Part shown: positions 1-8,137 of the stretch, one piece after another | Numbering within the stretch: the first letter of the stretch is position 1 | Layout: the number at the start of each line of letters is the position of its first letter | Assembly (NCBI RefSeq): GCF_016827595.1 | Contig: NZ_JAECMS010000001.1 | Location: 248,001 to 312,000, forward strand | Length of the DNA stretch: 64,000 bases | Direction: 5' to 3' | Origin: Luteirhabdus pelagi | GTDB taxonomy: Bacteria > Bacteroidota > Bacteroidia > Flavobacteriales > Flavobacteriaceae | The notes under the pieces: model-generated | Databases searched by the model: none | What the model was told of the DNA's origin: nothing | The model's input: the letters and a program-made list of their open reading frames with translations, nothing else | Program-made: the position numbers and the translations under genes

Positions 1-554
1 TTATAATACCCACGAAACCAAAAGGGAATATTGCTTGCACTAATACCGCTAATTTCGCCTTCCTTAAACTCGTCCCGCTTTTTCAAATTTGTCGAACTTC
101 CCAACATCATAATTTCCTTCTCAAAAAAATCAGGCGGAAGATCGAAATTAGCCAAGGCACCCACTTGTTTGATTCCCGTGGTTCGAATGGCTTCGAGCAT
201 GGCATCGGTTACCGGAATTCGTTTGCTTGATTTTCCGGTGGTACCGCTACTAAGCGCAAAATAACTAGGCTTTCCAGGCCAGGTAATATCTTCAAATCCA
301 TCGTGTACGCGGTGCCACCACTGTTCGGTCATCTGATGATAATCGAAATAAGGAACAGCGTCTATAAAAGCCTTGTAGCGATCTTCAGCTTCGAGTATTT
401 TAGAAAAACCATAGTATTTGCCGAAGGCGGTATCCTTCGCTTTGTCCAACAATTCTTTTAGAACTGTCTGTTGCGACTCGTATGGGGTTTCTTCAGAAAC
501 TAGGGTATCACGTAAATCGATTGCCTTCTTTATAATGGAACCAAGTACTGCCAT
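1..554 (-). CDS. GH3 auxin-responsive promoter family protein (3' part cut by window edge)
   Basis: The first 184 residues of a minus-strand gene are visible; the rest lies beyond the window. The start reads MAVLGSIIKKAIDLRD, and around residues 99-108 there is a Ser/Thr/Gly-rich SSGTTG loop of the kind that binds ATP phosphates in adenylate-forming enzymes. Bacterial GH3 proteins are acyl-adenylate/amide synthetase relatives of plant GH3 enzymes; their substrate in Flavobacteriaceae is not established. The gene is divergent from rluF, with about 120 bp between the starts. Family assignment is by recognition of the N-terminus and the loop; the reaction is not known. Confidence 0.78.
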   Translation of the reverse strand, partial: MAVLGSIIKKAIDLRDTLVSEETPYESQQTVLKELLDKAKDTAFGKYYGFSKILEAEDRYKAFIDAVPYFDYHQMTEQWWHRVHDGFEDITWPGKPSYFALSSGTTGKSSKRIPVTDAMLEAIRTTGIKQVGALANFDLPPDFFEKEIMMLGSSTNLKKRDEFKEGEISGISASNIPFWFRGYY

Positions 555-659
555 AGATAAGTGTTGAATTAGGTATGCTGAAAAGGTCTTTCACGAAAAT
601 AACAGGATGATCCGAACTAATCGCCTTCTTTAAAGCAAGTTTAACGTGAGCACTATTTG

Positions 660-667
660 TATCTTTG
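660..667 (+). promoter_or_regulatory. Bacteroidota -7 box of rluF
   Basis: TATCTTTG matches the Bacteroidota consensus TAnnTTTG. It ends only 1 base before ATG 669 and 7 bases before ATG 675, so transcription should begin at or very near the start codon. Confidence 0.55.
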
Positions 668-674
668 TATGGCT

Positions 675-1457
675 ATGTCACACCACCCCGATTCCGTCCG
701 TATAAACAAAGCGATCAGCGATAGCGGTTTTACCTCACGACGAAAAGCCGACACCCTTATCGAACAAGGCCATGTTACCATCAATGGAACTGTTGCGACG
801 CTTGGCGATCGTGTGATGCCTGAGGATGAAGTACGAGTGAAAGGGAAATTGATTACTGAAAATGATACCGATGTTTATATCGCCTTGAACAAGCCCGTTG
901 GTATTACCTGTACCACCGACAGAAGGGTTGAAGGTAACGTTGTTGATTTCATCGGACATGAAGAACGGATTTTTCACGTGGGGCGATTGGATAAGCCGAG
1001 TGAAGGGCTCTTATTAATGACGAATGACGGTGATATCGTGAATAAAATCCTACGTGCTGGAAATAAACACGAAAAAGAATACATCGTAACGGTAGACCGA
1101 CCCATAAATCAAGATTTTATTAAGCGCATGTCTAATGGCGTTCCTATTTTGGATACGGTCACCAAGAAATGTGAAGTAGAGCAGCTAAGCCGATTTGTAT
1201 TTCGAATTGTATTGGTTCAAGGCTTAAACCGACAGATTCGTAGGATGTGTGAATACCTGGGCTACAATGTTACCGCCCTGAAACGCATCCGTATCATGAA
1301 TATTACCTTAGGCGATCTGAAGGTTGGGGAATGGCGCGATTTGACCAAAAAGGAAATTGAAGGGTTGTTGGACGCTACAGAGGAATCGAAAAATATTCCA
1401 CAGGCGCAACGGAACCAGAATGCTTCCACCGGAGGGCGGAGGAGAAGACGCGGTTAG
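675..1457 (+). CDS. rluF: 23S rRNA pseudouridine synthase, RluF type
   Basis: A 260-residue RsuA/RluF-family enzyme that isomerises a uridine of 23S rRNA (U2604 in E. coli) to pseudouridine. An S4 RNA-binding domain fills roughly residues 8-60, with SRRKAD and VTING motifs. The catalytic domain has GRLDKPSEG with the nucleophilic Asp at 106, then [14 protein letters not shown] and [15 protein letters not shown], which closely match RluF rather than RluB or RsuA. The tail is rich in Gln, Asn and Arg (GGRRRRRG) and may bind RNA. An upstream TTG at 657 is in frame but lies before the -7 box, so I prefer ATG 675; ATG 669 is possible. A strong terminator follows. Confidence 0.9.
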   Translation: MSHHPDSVRINKAISDSGFTSRRKADTLIEQGHVTINGTVATLGDRVMPEDEVRVKGKLITENDTDVYIALNKPVGITCTTDRRVEGNVVDFIGHEERIFHVGRLDKPSEGLLLMTNDGDIVNKILRAGNKHEKEYIVTVDRPINQDFIKRMSNGVPILDTVTKKCEVEQLSRFVFRIVLVQGLNRQIRRMCEYLGYNVTALKRIRIMNITLGDLKVGEWRDLTKKEIEGLLDATEESKNIPQAQRNQNASTGGRRRRRG

Positions 1458-1468
1458 CACAAAAGAAA

Positions 1469-1496
1469 ACCGCAGGCCGATTGAGTAGCCTGCGGT
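1469..1496. terminator. Bidirectional terminator between rluF and hsp20
   Basis: A perfect 9-bp stem (ACCGCAGGC, 1469-1477, with GCCTGCGGT, 1488-1496) and a 10-base loop. It is flanked by an A-rich tract on the left and CATTTT on the right, so it can serve both convergent genes. Confidence 0.8.
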
Positions 1497-1529
1497 CATT
1501 TTCAACTAACTAACCAAATTAAATTTCAA

Positions 1530-1961
1530 TTATGAAATCTCAACCATTTTCTTCAATGCTTTTTGCTCTTCTTTCTTAGGAAGTGTAATCGTTAACACAC
1601 CATCAGAATAGCCAGCTTGTATATCTTCAACGTTTATGGTTTCGGGCAGATTGAATGTTCTTTTAAACGTTCCATATTGAAATTCTCTCCGCGTAAACCG
1701 TTCGTTCTCGTTTTCATTAGTTTCCTCATTATCAGAAGAAACGGTTGCTGAAACTGTTAGCACCTCATCTTCAACTTCAATATTGAAGTCTTCCTTCTTT
1801 AATCCAGGCGCCGCCAATTCCATTACAAAATTCGTGTTTTTTTCGCGGATATTTACTGCGGGAATGCTAAAATTTTCATAACGCGGTGCGTCCAATCTAC
1901 TATCCGTAAATAAATCGTCCAAAAGCGCTGGTAACCAATTGTTGTCTCGTACTAGTGTCAT
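1530..1961 (-). CDS. Small heat-shock protein, Hsp20/alpha-crystallin family
   Basis: A 143-residue ATP-independent chaperone that holds unfolding proteins in the cytoplasm. The N-terminal arm reads MTLVRDNNWLPALLDDLF. The alpha-crystallin domain spans about residues 35-130, with FVMELAAPGLKKEDF, the GTFKRTFNLPE loop and the GVLTITLPKK strand characteristic of the family. The tail carries a V-x-I motif (MVEIS) used in oligomer assembly. The frame stays open 25 codons further upstream, but that stretch is acidic and Asn-rich, is not Hsp20-like and runs into operator-like repeats, so the start at 1961 is preferred. The upstream region shares an 11-bp motif with clpB, suggesting common stress control. 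Confidence 0.92.
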   Translation of the reverse strand: MTLVRDNNWLPALLDDLFTDSRLDAPRYENFSIPAVNIREKNTNFVMELAAPGLKKEDFNIEVEDEVLTVSATVSSDNEETNENENERFTRREFQYGTFKRTFNLPETINVEDIQAGYSDGVLTITLPKKEEQKALKKMVEIS

Positions 1962-2031
1962 CTCTATTAAGTTTAAATTATTGTTTTCATTTTCATCACA
2001 TAAGTCAAATTGAGTACCATTTTCAAAAACA

Positions 2032-2074
2032 GTCATTTTGTCTTAAAAATACTATTGTAGACTGTCTTTTTGTC
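2032..2074. promoter_or_regulatory. Paired GAC/GTC motif upstream of hsp20
   Basis: GTCATTTTGTC (2032-2042) and GTCTTTTTGTC (2064-2074) lie 32 bp apart, about three helical turns. The second sits inside a dyad, GTAGAC (2058-2063 area) with GTCTAC (2072-2077). Very similar 11-mers occur at a 33-bp spacing before clpB. This is a candidate stress operator; the binding protein is unknown. Confidence 0.4.
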
Positions 2075-2164
2075 TACTTGCTGGTCGTATCGTACATACA
2101 TTTATATCAATTTTAAGAAAAACGGATTCCTTTCGATGTACTTTTATGCGTCAACCAAAATCAG

Positions 2165-3445
2165 ATGAACAAACTTTACGTTCGGCTAATAACCTTTTTT
2201 AATTCCATACAGAGCAAGATTGCCTTCTATCCAACCGTTTTGGCAATTGCTGGCTTCCTCCTTTCCTTTATTATGTTGGCGCTCGAAGGCAATGGAATCT
2301 CAAAACAGCTTTTCGAAATACTACCGCAATTGGTGTTGGAAGACGGCGATACGGCTCTTACAGTACTGAGCGCCTGTATTGGGGGGTTGATTTCGATGAT
2401 GGTCTTTAGTTTTTCGATGGTGATGCTTTTATTGAGTCAGGCCTCCAGCAATTTTTCACCGAGATTGTTGCCTGGACTTATTTCCGACAAGCGGCATCAA
2501 ATAATACTTGGGACGTATTTGGCCACTATTCTTTATAACATTTTTATTCTATTCTCTGTAGAACCAACCGATAAAGAGATTAGTCTTCCAGGCTTTTCGA
2601 TACTAATGGGAATCATCCTTACCATTCTTTGCCTTTGTATTTTCATTTATTTCATCCACAACATCTCACAGAGCATTCAGATCAATAATATCTTGGATGA
2701 TATCTACCGGAAATCGACGGAACGATTGGAGTATATTCTTAATGAAGAGAAAGAAAAAGACTTGGAAACCGCTGAAGACTTTTCTGATACCTCCAACTGG
2801 TATTCCTATAAATCGCCTGTCTCGGGATACTATCAGAATATATCGTTAACCAATGTGGTGAATCTTGCCGAGGCTGAGAAAACCAGACTTCATTTTACAA
2901 TCCCTAAAGGGTTTTTTGTGTTGAAGAATTCTGAGATCCTGCGTTCAGAAAAAGAACTGGATGAGAAAATGGTGAATCGGTTACTATCAAACATCAACTT
3001 TGCCCGTGGGGAGTTGGTGGAAGATAATTATATTCTTGCGTTCAAACAGATTGTTGAAATAGCCGTCAAGGCAATGTCACCTGGCATAAACGACCCCGGT
3101 ACCGCCATAAACGCCATCGATTACTTAACGGAGCTTTTCACGTTACGAATGAAAAAGCGCGATAGCGGCATTCTCATGGATAGCGGCAAGGCTTGGGTAA
3201 AAGTAGAGACCGTCGCATTTGAAGATTTGCTGTATAACACCATGGCTTCATTACGCACGTATTGCAAACACGATCCTATCATGGTTCAAAAACTTCTGTG
3301 GATGCTTTGCTATTTGAAAGATCAGGAGGCCTATTACGATTCGTATATCGAAAATATCAAGGTTGAAATTAAACATCTGGTGAAGGAAGCCGAAGGGGCC
3401 TTCAATTCTGAACACGATAAAAAGCGACTTCAAAAATATATCTAG
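2165..3445 (+). CDS. DUF2254 domain-containing inner-membrane protein
   Basis: A 426-residue predicted membrane protein. Four hydrophobic segments lie near residues 20-40, 63-91, 112-132 and 143-168. The polar motif SQASSNFSPRLL (91-102), just after the second helix, is typical of DUF2254. The C-terminal 250 residues are soluble and include PGINDPGTAINAIDYL, a well-conserved stretch in this family. No biochemical function is known. It stands alone between the hsp20 control region and a terminator, with a near-consensus box TACTTTTA about 30 bp upstream. Family assignment is confident; the role is unknown. Confidence 0.88.
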   Translation: MNKLYVRLITFFNSIQSKIAFYPTVLAIAGFLLSFIMLALEGNGISKQLFEILPQLVLEDGDTALTVLSACIGGLISMMVFSFSMVMLLLSQASSNFSPRLLPGLISDKRHQIILGTYLATILYNIFILFSVEPTDKEISLPGFSILMGIILTILCLCIFIYFIHNISQSIQINNILDDIYRKSTERLEYILNEEKEKDLETAEDFSDTSNWYSYKSPVSGYYQNISLTNVVNLAEAEKTRLHFTIPKGFFVLKNSEILRSEKELDEKMVNRLLSNINFARGELVEDNYILAFKQIVEIAVKAMSPGINDPGTAINAIDYLTELFTLRMKKRDSGILMDSGKAWVKVETVAFEDLLYNTMASLRTYCKHDPIMVQKLLWMLCYLKDQEAYYDSYIENIKVEIKHLVKEAEGAFNSEHDKKRLQKYI

Positions 3446-3456
3446 AAAATAAAAAA

Positions 3457-3476
3457 CCCGAACAACCATGTTCGGG
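3457..3476. terminator. Bidirectional terminator, strongest on the minus strand
   Basis: A perfect 8-bp stem CCCGAACA/TGTTCGGG with the loop ACCA. Read on the minus strand it is followed by TTTTTTATTTT, so it best serves the small secreted-protein gene ending at 3502; it also lies just after the DUF2254 gene. Confidence 0.8.
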
Positions 3477-3501
3477 CTTACTAATCGTTATCGCAATCAC
3501 G

Positions 3502-3831
3502 TTACAACATCAGTTTTACAGGAATTTTGTACTGCTTTCCTGGTTGCAGCGAAACGTCTGATATTTTCTTGTAATTCAATCGCGACTTCAAGAAATACTC
3601 AAAATTTTCGTGCTGCGTCTGAACACTCAATACCACAAGCTCACCTTCATCATTGATAATAAAGCTTACAAGCGCTTCCATGTTAGCATCGTAATCGAAA
3701 GTAGGATTTTCAAGTAGCGATGCTATTGCACTTGAAGGATCTAGATCGTCATTTAAATTGTTGTTCGCGGCAATTGTTAACGAACCCGCTAATAGCATAG
3801 CGGCCATTGCCAATACTTTGATTTTCTTCAT
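3502..3831 (-). CDS. Small secreted protein of unknown function
   Basis: A 109-residue protein with a clear Sec signal peptide (MKKIKVLAMAAMLLAGSLTIAA, cleavage near residue 22). The mature part is about 87 residues: an acidic Asn/Asp-rich start followed by alternating hydrophobic strands (EALVSFIINDEGELVVLSV) and a final KQYKIPVKLML. That strand pattern resembles the small TonB C-terminal-like domain found in many short Bacteroidota exported proteins, but no diagnostic motif is present. It is monocistronic, with its own terminator. I do not assign a function. Confidence 0.7.
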   Translation of the reverse strand: MKKIKVLAMAAMLLAGSLTIAANNNLNDDLDPSSAIASLLENPTFDYDANMEALVSFIINDEGELVVLSVQTQHENFEYFLKSRLNYKKISDVSLQPGKQYKIPVKLML

Positions 3832-3946
3832 AATTAGTTCATTTTTAGATTGATATATATAAGACGCAACTAACTATGTGATTGTTACAGTTTTTCAATA
3901 AAAAAAGCCGAAAAGATGGAAAAAGCACCAAATTTTAACAAAAAAA

Positions 3947-3965
3947 CCTCCAGTATACCTGGAGG
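3947..3965 (-). terminator. sucC terminator
   Basis: A perfect 7-bp stem CCTCCAG/CTGGAGG with loop TATAC, flanked by A6 on the left (T6 on the minus strand) and T5 on the right. It sits 26 bp beyond the sucC stop codon. Confidence 0.85.
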
Positions 3966-3990
3966 TTTTTGAAAATAAGTTAGTGAATCG

Positions 3991-5181
3991 CTAAGAAAGC
4001 ACTGCCTGAACTTTGTCGGCAGCTTCCTTAAACTCAACCGCACTTTGTACGGCTAATCCACTGTTATCAATCAGTTCTTTTGCCTTATCGGCATTGGTAC
4101 CTTGTAAACGTACAATAATAGGCACATCGATATTGCCCATATTTTTGTAGGCATCTACAATTCCTTGCGCCACGCGATCGCAACGTACGATTCCACCGAA
4201 GATATTGACTAAGATAGCCTTTACGCTAGGATCTTTCAGAATAAGATTAAAAGCAGTCTCTACGCGTTCAGCATCGGCCGTTCCTCCTACGTCAAGAAAG
4301 TTCGCTGGCTCTCCACCCGCTTGTTTGATCAAATCCATAGTGGCCATTGCCAATCCGGCACCATTCACCATACACCCTACATTACCGTCCAAATCGACAT
4401 AGCTTAACCCAGCTTCCTTGGCTTCTACCTCTACAGGGTTTTCTTCACGCTTATCGCGCATCGCGGCATAATCTTTATGACGGAACAATGCATTATCGTC
4501 TAGCGTTACCTTCGCATCGACTGCGATAATTTTATCGTCGCTGGTCTTCAACACAGGATTGATTTCAAAAAGAGAGGAATCGGATTCGGTATACGCTTTA
4601 TATAATGCTGAAACGAATTTTGTCATCTCCTTGAAAGCTTTTCCACTCAAACCTAAGTTGAACGCTACACGACGTGCCTGAAAGGGCTGAAGTCCGTGTG
4701 CAGGATCAATTTCCTCATTAAATATCAAGTGTGGTGTTTCTTCGGCAACAGTCTCGATATCCATCCCTCCTTCCGTAGAATACATAATCATATTCTTTCC
4801 GGTCGCTCGGTTCAACAAAACGCTCATGTAATATTCCTCTGGTTCATTATCGCCCGGATAGTACACATCCTCAGCTACCAATACTTGGTGTACTTTTTTA
4901 CCTTCTTTACTTGTTTGCGGCGTTACCAAGTTCATTCCGATAATATCGCCTGCGATATCCTTTACCTCTTGAAGATTCTTGGCAAGCTTCACACCGCCTC
5001 CTTTTCCACGTCCACCCGCATGCACTTGGGCTTTAATAACGTGCCAACCGGTTCCTGTTTCTTCAGTAAGTTTTTTGGCGGCTTCTACCGCTTCCTCTGG
5101 AGTTTGGGCTACGATACCACGCTGAATGGCTACGCCGAAACTATTCAATATTTCTTTTCCTTGATATTCGTGTAAATTCAT
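3991..5181 (-). CDS. sucC: Succinate-CoA ligase (ADP-forming) subunit beta
   Basis: The 396-residue beta subunit of succinyl-CoA synthetase, which couples succinyl-CoA to succinate with substrate-level phosphorylation in the TCA cycle. The start MNLHEYQGKEIL is diagnostic, followed by the ATP-grasp fold with GGRGKGGGVKLAK (glycine loop), FEINPVL, and the C-terminal ligase domain with NFLDVGG and VNIFGGIVRCD. Length is normal. The alpha-subunit gene sucD is not adjacent and not in the window, so the two subunits are encoded apart here. A perfect -7 box lies 32 bp upstream and a terminator follows, so it appears monocistronic. Confidence 0.97.
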   Translation of the reverse strand: MNLHEYQGKEILNSFGVAIQRGIVAQTPEEAVEAAKKLTEETGTGWHVIKAQVHAGGRGKGGGVKLAKNLQEVKDIAGDIIGMNLVTPQTSKEGKKVHQVLVAEDVYYPGDNEPEEYYMSVLLNRATGKNMIMYSTEGGMDIETVAEETPHLIFNEEIDPAHGLQPFQARRVAFNLGLSGKAFKEMTKFVSALYKAYTESDSSLFEINPVLKTSDDKIIAVDAKVTLDDNALFRHKDYAAMRDKREENPVEVEAKEAGLSYVDLDGNVGCMVNGAGLAMATMDLIKQAGGEPANFLDVGGTADAERVETAFNLILKDPSVKAILVNIFGGIVRCDRVAQGIVDAYKNMGNIDVPIIVRLQGTNADKAKELIDNSGLAVQSAVEFKEAADKVQAVLS

Positions 5182-5212
5182 AATCGCTTTTTATGGCTTG
5201 GTTTCAGAAGCA

Positions 5213-5220
5213 CAAAAATA
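5213..5220 (-). promoter_or_regulatory. Bacteroidota -7 box of sucC
   Basis: CAAAAATA on the plus strand is TATTTTTG in the direction of sucC, an exact TAnnTTTG match 32 bp ahead of the start codon. Confidence 0.6.
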
Positions 5221-5338
5221 GCAAAAATGTTAGCGATTCAAGACCACTTTTTGGAAACATTCCCAGCGTTGTCCTAACGGTATCAAATCATTATAAAATT
5301 TTAAGGTTTTATTAGGAAATGAAGAAGTTGAAGCAAGC

Positions 5339-5346
5339 TACTTTTG
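5339..5346 (+). promoter_or_regulatory. Bacteroidota -7 box of lysA
   Basis: TACTTTTG matches TAnnTTTG and ends 18 bp before the ATG at 5365. It also argues against the in-frame TTG at 5344, which lies inside the box. Confidence 0.6.
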
Positions 5347-5364
5347 AGCCTTTTATACTCAGAT

Positions 5365-6570
5365 ATGAAGACAGAAGAGTTATTAGAAATCGCTCAGCAA
5401 TTTGGAAGTCCGGTATACGCCTATAATGCCGAGACCATCGCATCGCAGTACGAACGCTTAACAGCTGCCTTTTCGAAGGTGAAACAGTTAAAAATTCACT
5501 TTGCAGTAAAGGCGCTTTCTAATATCGCTGTGCTGAAACTTTTAAAAAAGTTGGGGAGCGGATTGGATACGGTATCCATACAAGAGGTGAAGCTAGGACT
5601 TGAAGCCGGCATCAATCCCTCGGATATAATTTTTACTCCGAATGGCGTTTCTTTAGCTGAAATTGAAACTGCTGCAGCCCTTGGGGTACAGATTAACATC
5701 GATAATCTTTCCATCCTTGAACAATTTGGAGCGAAGTATCCAAAAACCCCGGTATGTATTCGTATAAATCCACATGTTATGGCAGGTGGCCATACCAATA
5801 TTTCGGTGGGCCACATCGATAGCAAGTTTGGCATTTCTATTCACCAACTGCCACACATCCAACGCATCGTAAACAATACTGGAATGCATATTAACGGAAT
5901 TCACATGCATACGGGAAGTGATATTTTGGATATTGAAGTATTCCTTCATGCCGCTGAAATCCTTTTTGAAACCGCCGAACATTTTCCTGACTTGGAATTT
6001 TTGGATTTCGGAAGTGGGTTTAAGGTGCCGTATCACGAAGGTGATATTGAAACCGATGTAGAGGAGTTAGGCGAAAAACTCGGAGCACGGTTCAATCAGT
6101 TTTGTGAAGATTACGGAAGAGATTTGACCTTAGCGTTCGAGCCTGGAAAATATTTGGTAAGTGAATCGGGGCGTTTAATAGTTCAAGTGAACGTAGTGAA
6201 ACAAACCACCTCTACCGTATTTGCTCAGGTCGATTCTGGCTTTAACCATTTACTTCGTCCGATGTTATATGGTTCGCAACACGGTATCATAAACATCTCG
6301 AACCCAAAAGGGAAGGAACGCTTTTACAGCGTGGTAGGATATATCTGTGAAACCGACACTTTTGCCAATAATAGACGAATTCCTGAAATCAGGGAAGGCG
6401 ATTATCTTTCGTTTCAAAATGCAGGTGCCTATTGCTTTGCCATGGCCAGCAACTATAATTCTCGTTATCGCCCAGCGGAAGTGTTGTGGTATAATGAAAA
6501 AGCGCATCTTATCAGAAAACGCGAAACATTTGAGGATCTAACGCGTAATCAACTAAATATAGATATTTAA
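5365..6570 (+). CDS. lysA: Diaminopimelate decarboxylase
   Basis: A 401-residue PLP enzyme that decarboxylates meso-diaminopimelate to L-lysine, the last step of lysine synthesis. Visible features are the PLP lysine in HFAVKALSN (Lys49), GIHMHTGSD, the phosphate-binding DFGSGF, EPGKY, the substrate-side CETDTF at the dimer interface, and the closing NAGAY. These fit fold-type III decarboxylases of the DAP type. ATG 5365 is chosen because an upstream in-frame TTG lies inside the promoter box. The neighbouring genes are not lysine genes. A DUF421 gene follows after 92 bp. Confidence 0.95.
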   Translation: MKTEELLEIAQQFGSPVYAYNAETIASQYERLTAAFSKVKQLKIHFAVKALSNIAVLKLLKKLGSGLDTVSIQEVKLGLEAGINPSDIIFTPNGVSLAEIETAAALGVQINIDNLSILEQFGAKYPKTPVCIRINPHVMAGGHTNISVGHIDSKFGISIHQLPHIQRIVNNTGMHINGIHMHTGSDILDIEVFLHAAEILFETAEHFPDLEFLDFGSGFKVPYHEGDIETDVEELGEKLGARFNQFCEDYGRDLTLAFEPGKYLVSESGRLIVQVNVVKQTTSTVFAQVDSGFNHLLRPMLYGSQHGIINISNPKGKERFYSVVGYICETDTFANNRRIPEIREGDYLSFQNAGAYCFAMASNYNSRYRPAEVLWYNEKAHLIRKRETFEDLTRNQLNIDI

Positions 6571-6662
6571 TATTCCAATAGTATCGCAAAGTTTTCTTAA
6601 ACCTATTGATTGCACTGAACATTTACGGTAATTTAGGACGACCAACCTAAAATACTCTAATA

Positions 6663-7190
6663 ATGAAACTCGATCATTTCCTTAAGAATCTTTCGTACTT
6701 ACCTGAAGTCTTTATCGGAACCTTAGTTGTCTTTTTGCTAGTGGTTGTCTATACTCGAATATTTGGACTAAAAAGCTTCAGTAAAATGACGGGGTTCGAC
6801 TTCGTGATTACCGTTGCTATCGGTAATATTATCGGAATGACGGTGAATACGGGAAATCCATCCATTTTGACAGGTGCCGCTTTACTATTGATGCTATATG
6901 CCGTTAATTATTTCATTACCTATTTGCGACACAAAAGTTCGAATGTTGAAAAAGTAGTAGACAACACTCCTATCCTACTGATGCGAAAGGGAGAAATACT
7001 GACTGACAATATGAAACGTGCTAGAGTTACCGAATCGGAGTTACAATCGAAACTACGCGAAGCGAACGTTCTTCAATTGGAACAAGTAATGGCGGTTGTA
7101 TTGGAGACTACGGGAGACGTAAGTGTTTTACATACCGATGGTGAACAGGTAGATATAGAGGATTATCTTTTACAAGGCGTAAAAAGTTGA
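6663..7190 (+). CDS. DUF421 (YetF-like) membrane protein
   Basis: A 175-residue protein with an N-terminal membrane part of about three helices (near residues 15-33, 45-62 and 66-87), then a soluble C-terminal domain. FDFVITVAIGNIIG in the second helix and PILLMRKGEIL at the start of the soluble domain are typical of DUF421/YetF proteins. The biochemical role is unknown; family members in spore-formers affect germination or stress, which cannot apply directly here. It converges with the flavin oxidoreductase gene, with 5 bp between the stop codons. Confidence 0.87.
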   Translation: MKLDHFLKNLSYLPEVFIGTLVVFLLVVVYTRIFGLKSFSKMTGFDFVITVAIGNIIGMTVNTGNPSILTGAALLLMLYAVNYFITYLRHKSSNVEKVVDNTPILLMRKGEILTDNMKRARVTESELQSKLREANVLQLEQVMAVVLETTGDVSVLHTDGEQVDIEDYLLQGVKS

Positions 7191-7195
7191 TATTC

Positions 7196-8137
7196 TTAAA
7201 GGCTTGAAACTTCTTTTTTTACGGTTTCAAATTCTGAAATGATGTCTCTTACAATCTGTGCCGCTGGCTTTATATCGTGAATGAGTCCAGCAATCTGACC
7301 GATTTCAAGTTCACCCTCTTCTAGATCGCCCTCGAACATTCCTTTCTTGGCGCGTGCTCGTCCCAACAATTTTTGGAGATCCTCCTTGGAGGGACTTTTT
7401 GTGTAAAGCTCCATCACGTCTTCAAAGAACTTATTCTTCAACATACGGACTGGAGCCAATTCCTTTAAGGTTAACATGGTATCACCTTCTTTGGCTTCAA
7501 CAACCATTTTTTTAAAGGCTTGATGCGAACTGGCCTCTTCCGAAGCAACGAATCGACTTCCTACCTGAACACCGTCGGCTCCTAATACCATAGCCGCTAG
7601 CATTCCTCGTCCCGTGGCAATGCCTCCTGCGGCAATAAGTGGAATCTCGATTTGCTCACGAACCATTGGAATCAACGTAAAGGTAGTTGTCTCATCACGA
7701 CCATTATGGCCGCCCGCTTCGAATCCTTCAGCAACGATGGCATCTACGCCGGCTGCTTCCGCCTTTTGAGCAAATTTCACACTGCTTACCACGTGTACTA
7801 CGATTATGCCGTGTTCTTTTAATTTTGAAGTATAGGTTTTTGGGTTTCCAGCAGAAGTAAAAACGATTTTCACTCCTTCTTCAATAATAATATCTATGAT
7901 GGTATCGATATCTGGATACAGCATCGGTACATTCACTCCAAAGGGTTTATTGGTCGCTTTCTGGCATTTCTGAATATGTTCTCGAAGTACTTCTGGATAC
8001 ATCGACCCAGCTCCTAACAATCCAAGTCCGCCTTCATTACTAACAGCACTAGCCAACCGCCAACCGCTGTTCCAAATCATTCCAGCCTGAATAAGTGGAT
8101 ATTGTATATTGAAAAGTTCGGTAATCCTATTTTTCAC
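7196..8137 (-). CDS. NAD(P)H-dependent flavin oxidoreductase (nitronate monooxygenase / FabK-like family)
   Basis: A 313-residue FMN-binding TIM-barrel protein. The N-terminus reads ITELFNIQYPLIQAGM; the barrel has the conserved His loop EAGGHNG and the FMN phosphate-binding AGGIATGRGM with GADGVQVGSRF. Members include nitronate monooxygenases and the FabK enoyl-ACP reductase; sequence alone does not separate these here, so no gene symbol is given. The start is a GTG that overlaps the stop of the upstream peptidase gene by one base (TAGTG), implying translational coupling. It is the last gene of the ywqK-like, mnmA, subtilase run. Confidence 0.88.
   Translation of the reverse strand: MKNRITELFNIQYPLIQAGMIWNSGWRLASAVSNEGGLGLLGAGSMYPEVLREHIQKCQKATNKPFGVNVPMLYPDIDTIIDIIIEEGVKIVFTSAGNPKTYTSKLKEHGIIVVHVVSSVKFAQKAEAAGVDAIVAEGFEAGGHNGRDETTTFTLIPMVREQIEIPLIAAGGIATGRGMLAAMVLGADGVQVGSRFVASEEASSHQAFKKMVVEAKEGDTMLTLKELAPVRMLKNKFFEDVMELYTKSPSKEDLQKLLGRARAKKGMFEGDLEEGELEIGQIAGLIHDIKPAAQIVRDIISEFETVKKEVSSL

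Noticed and set aside
1962-2036. N-terminal extension of Hsp20
   Set aside because: The stretch is Asn/Glu-rich, not Hsp20-like, and contains the operator-like motif.
4696-5175. Open frame of 159 codons antisense to sucC
   Set aside because: It lies wholly within a well-conserved gene and shows no domain.
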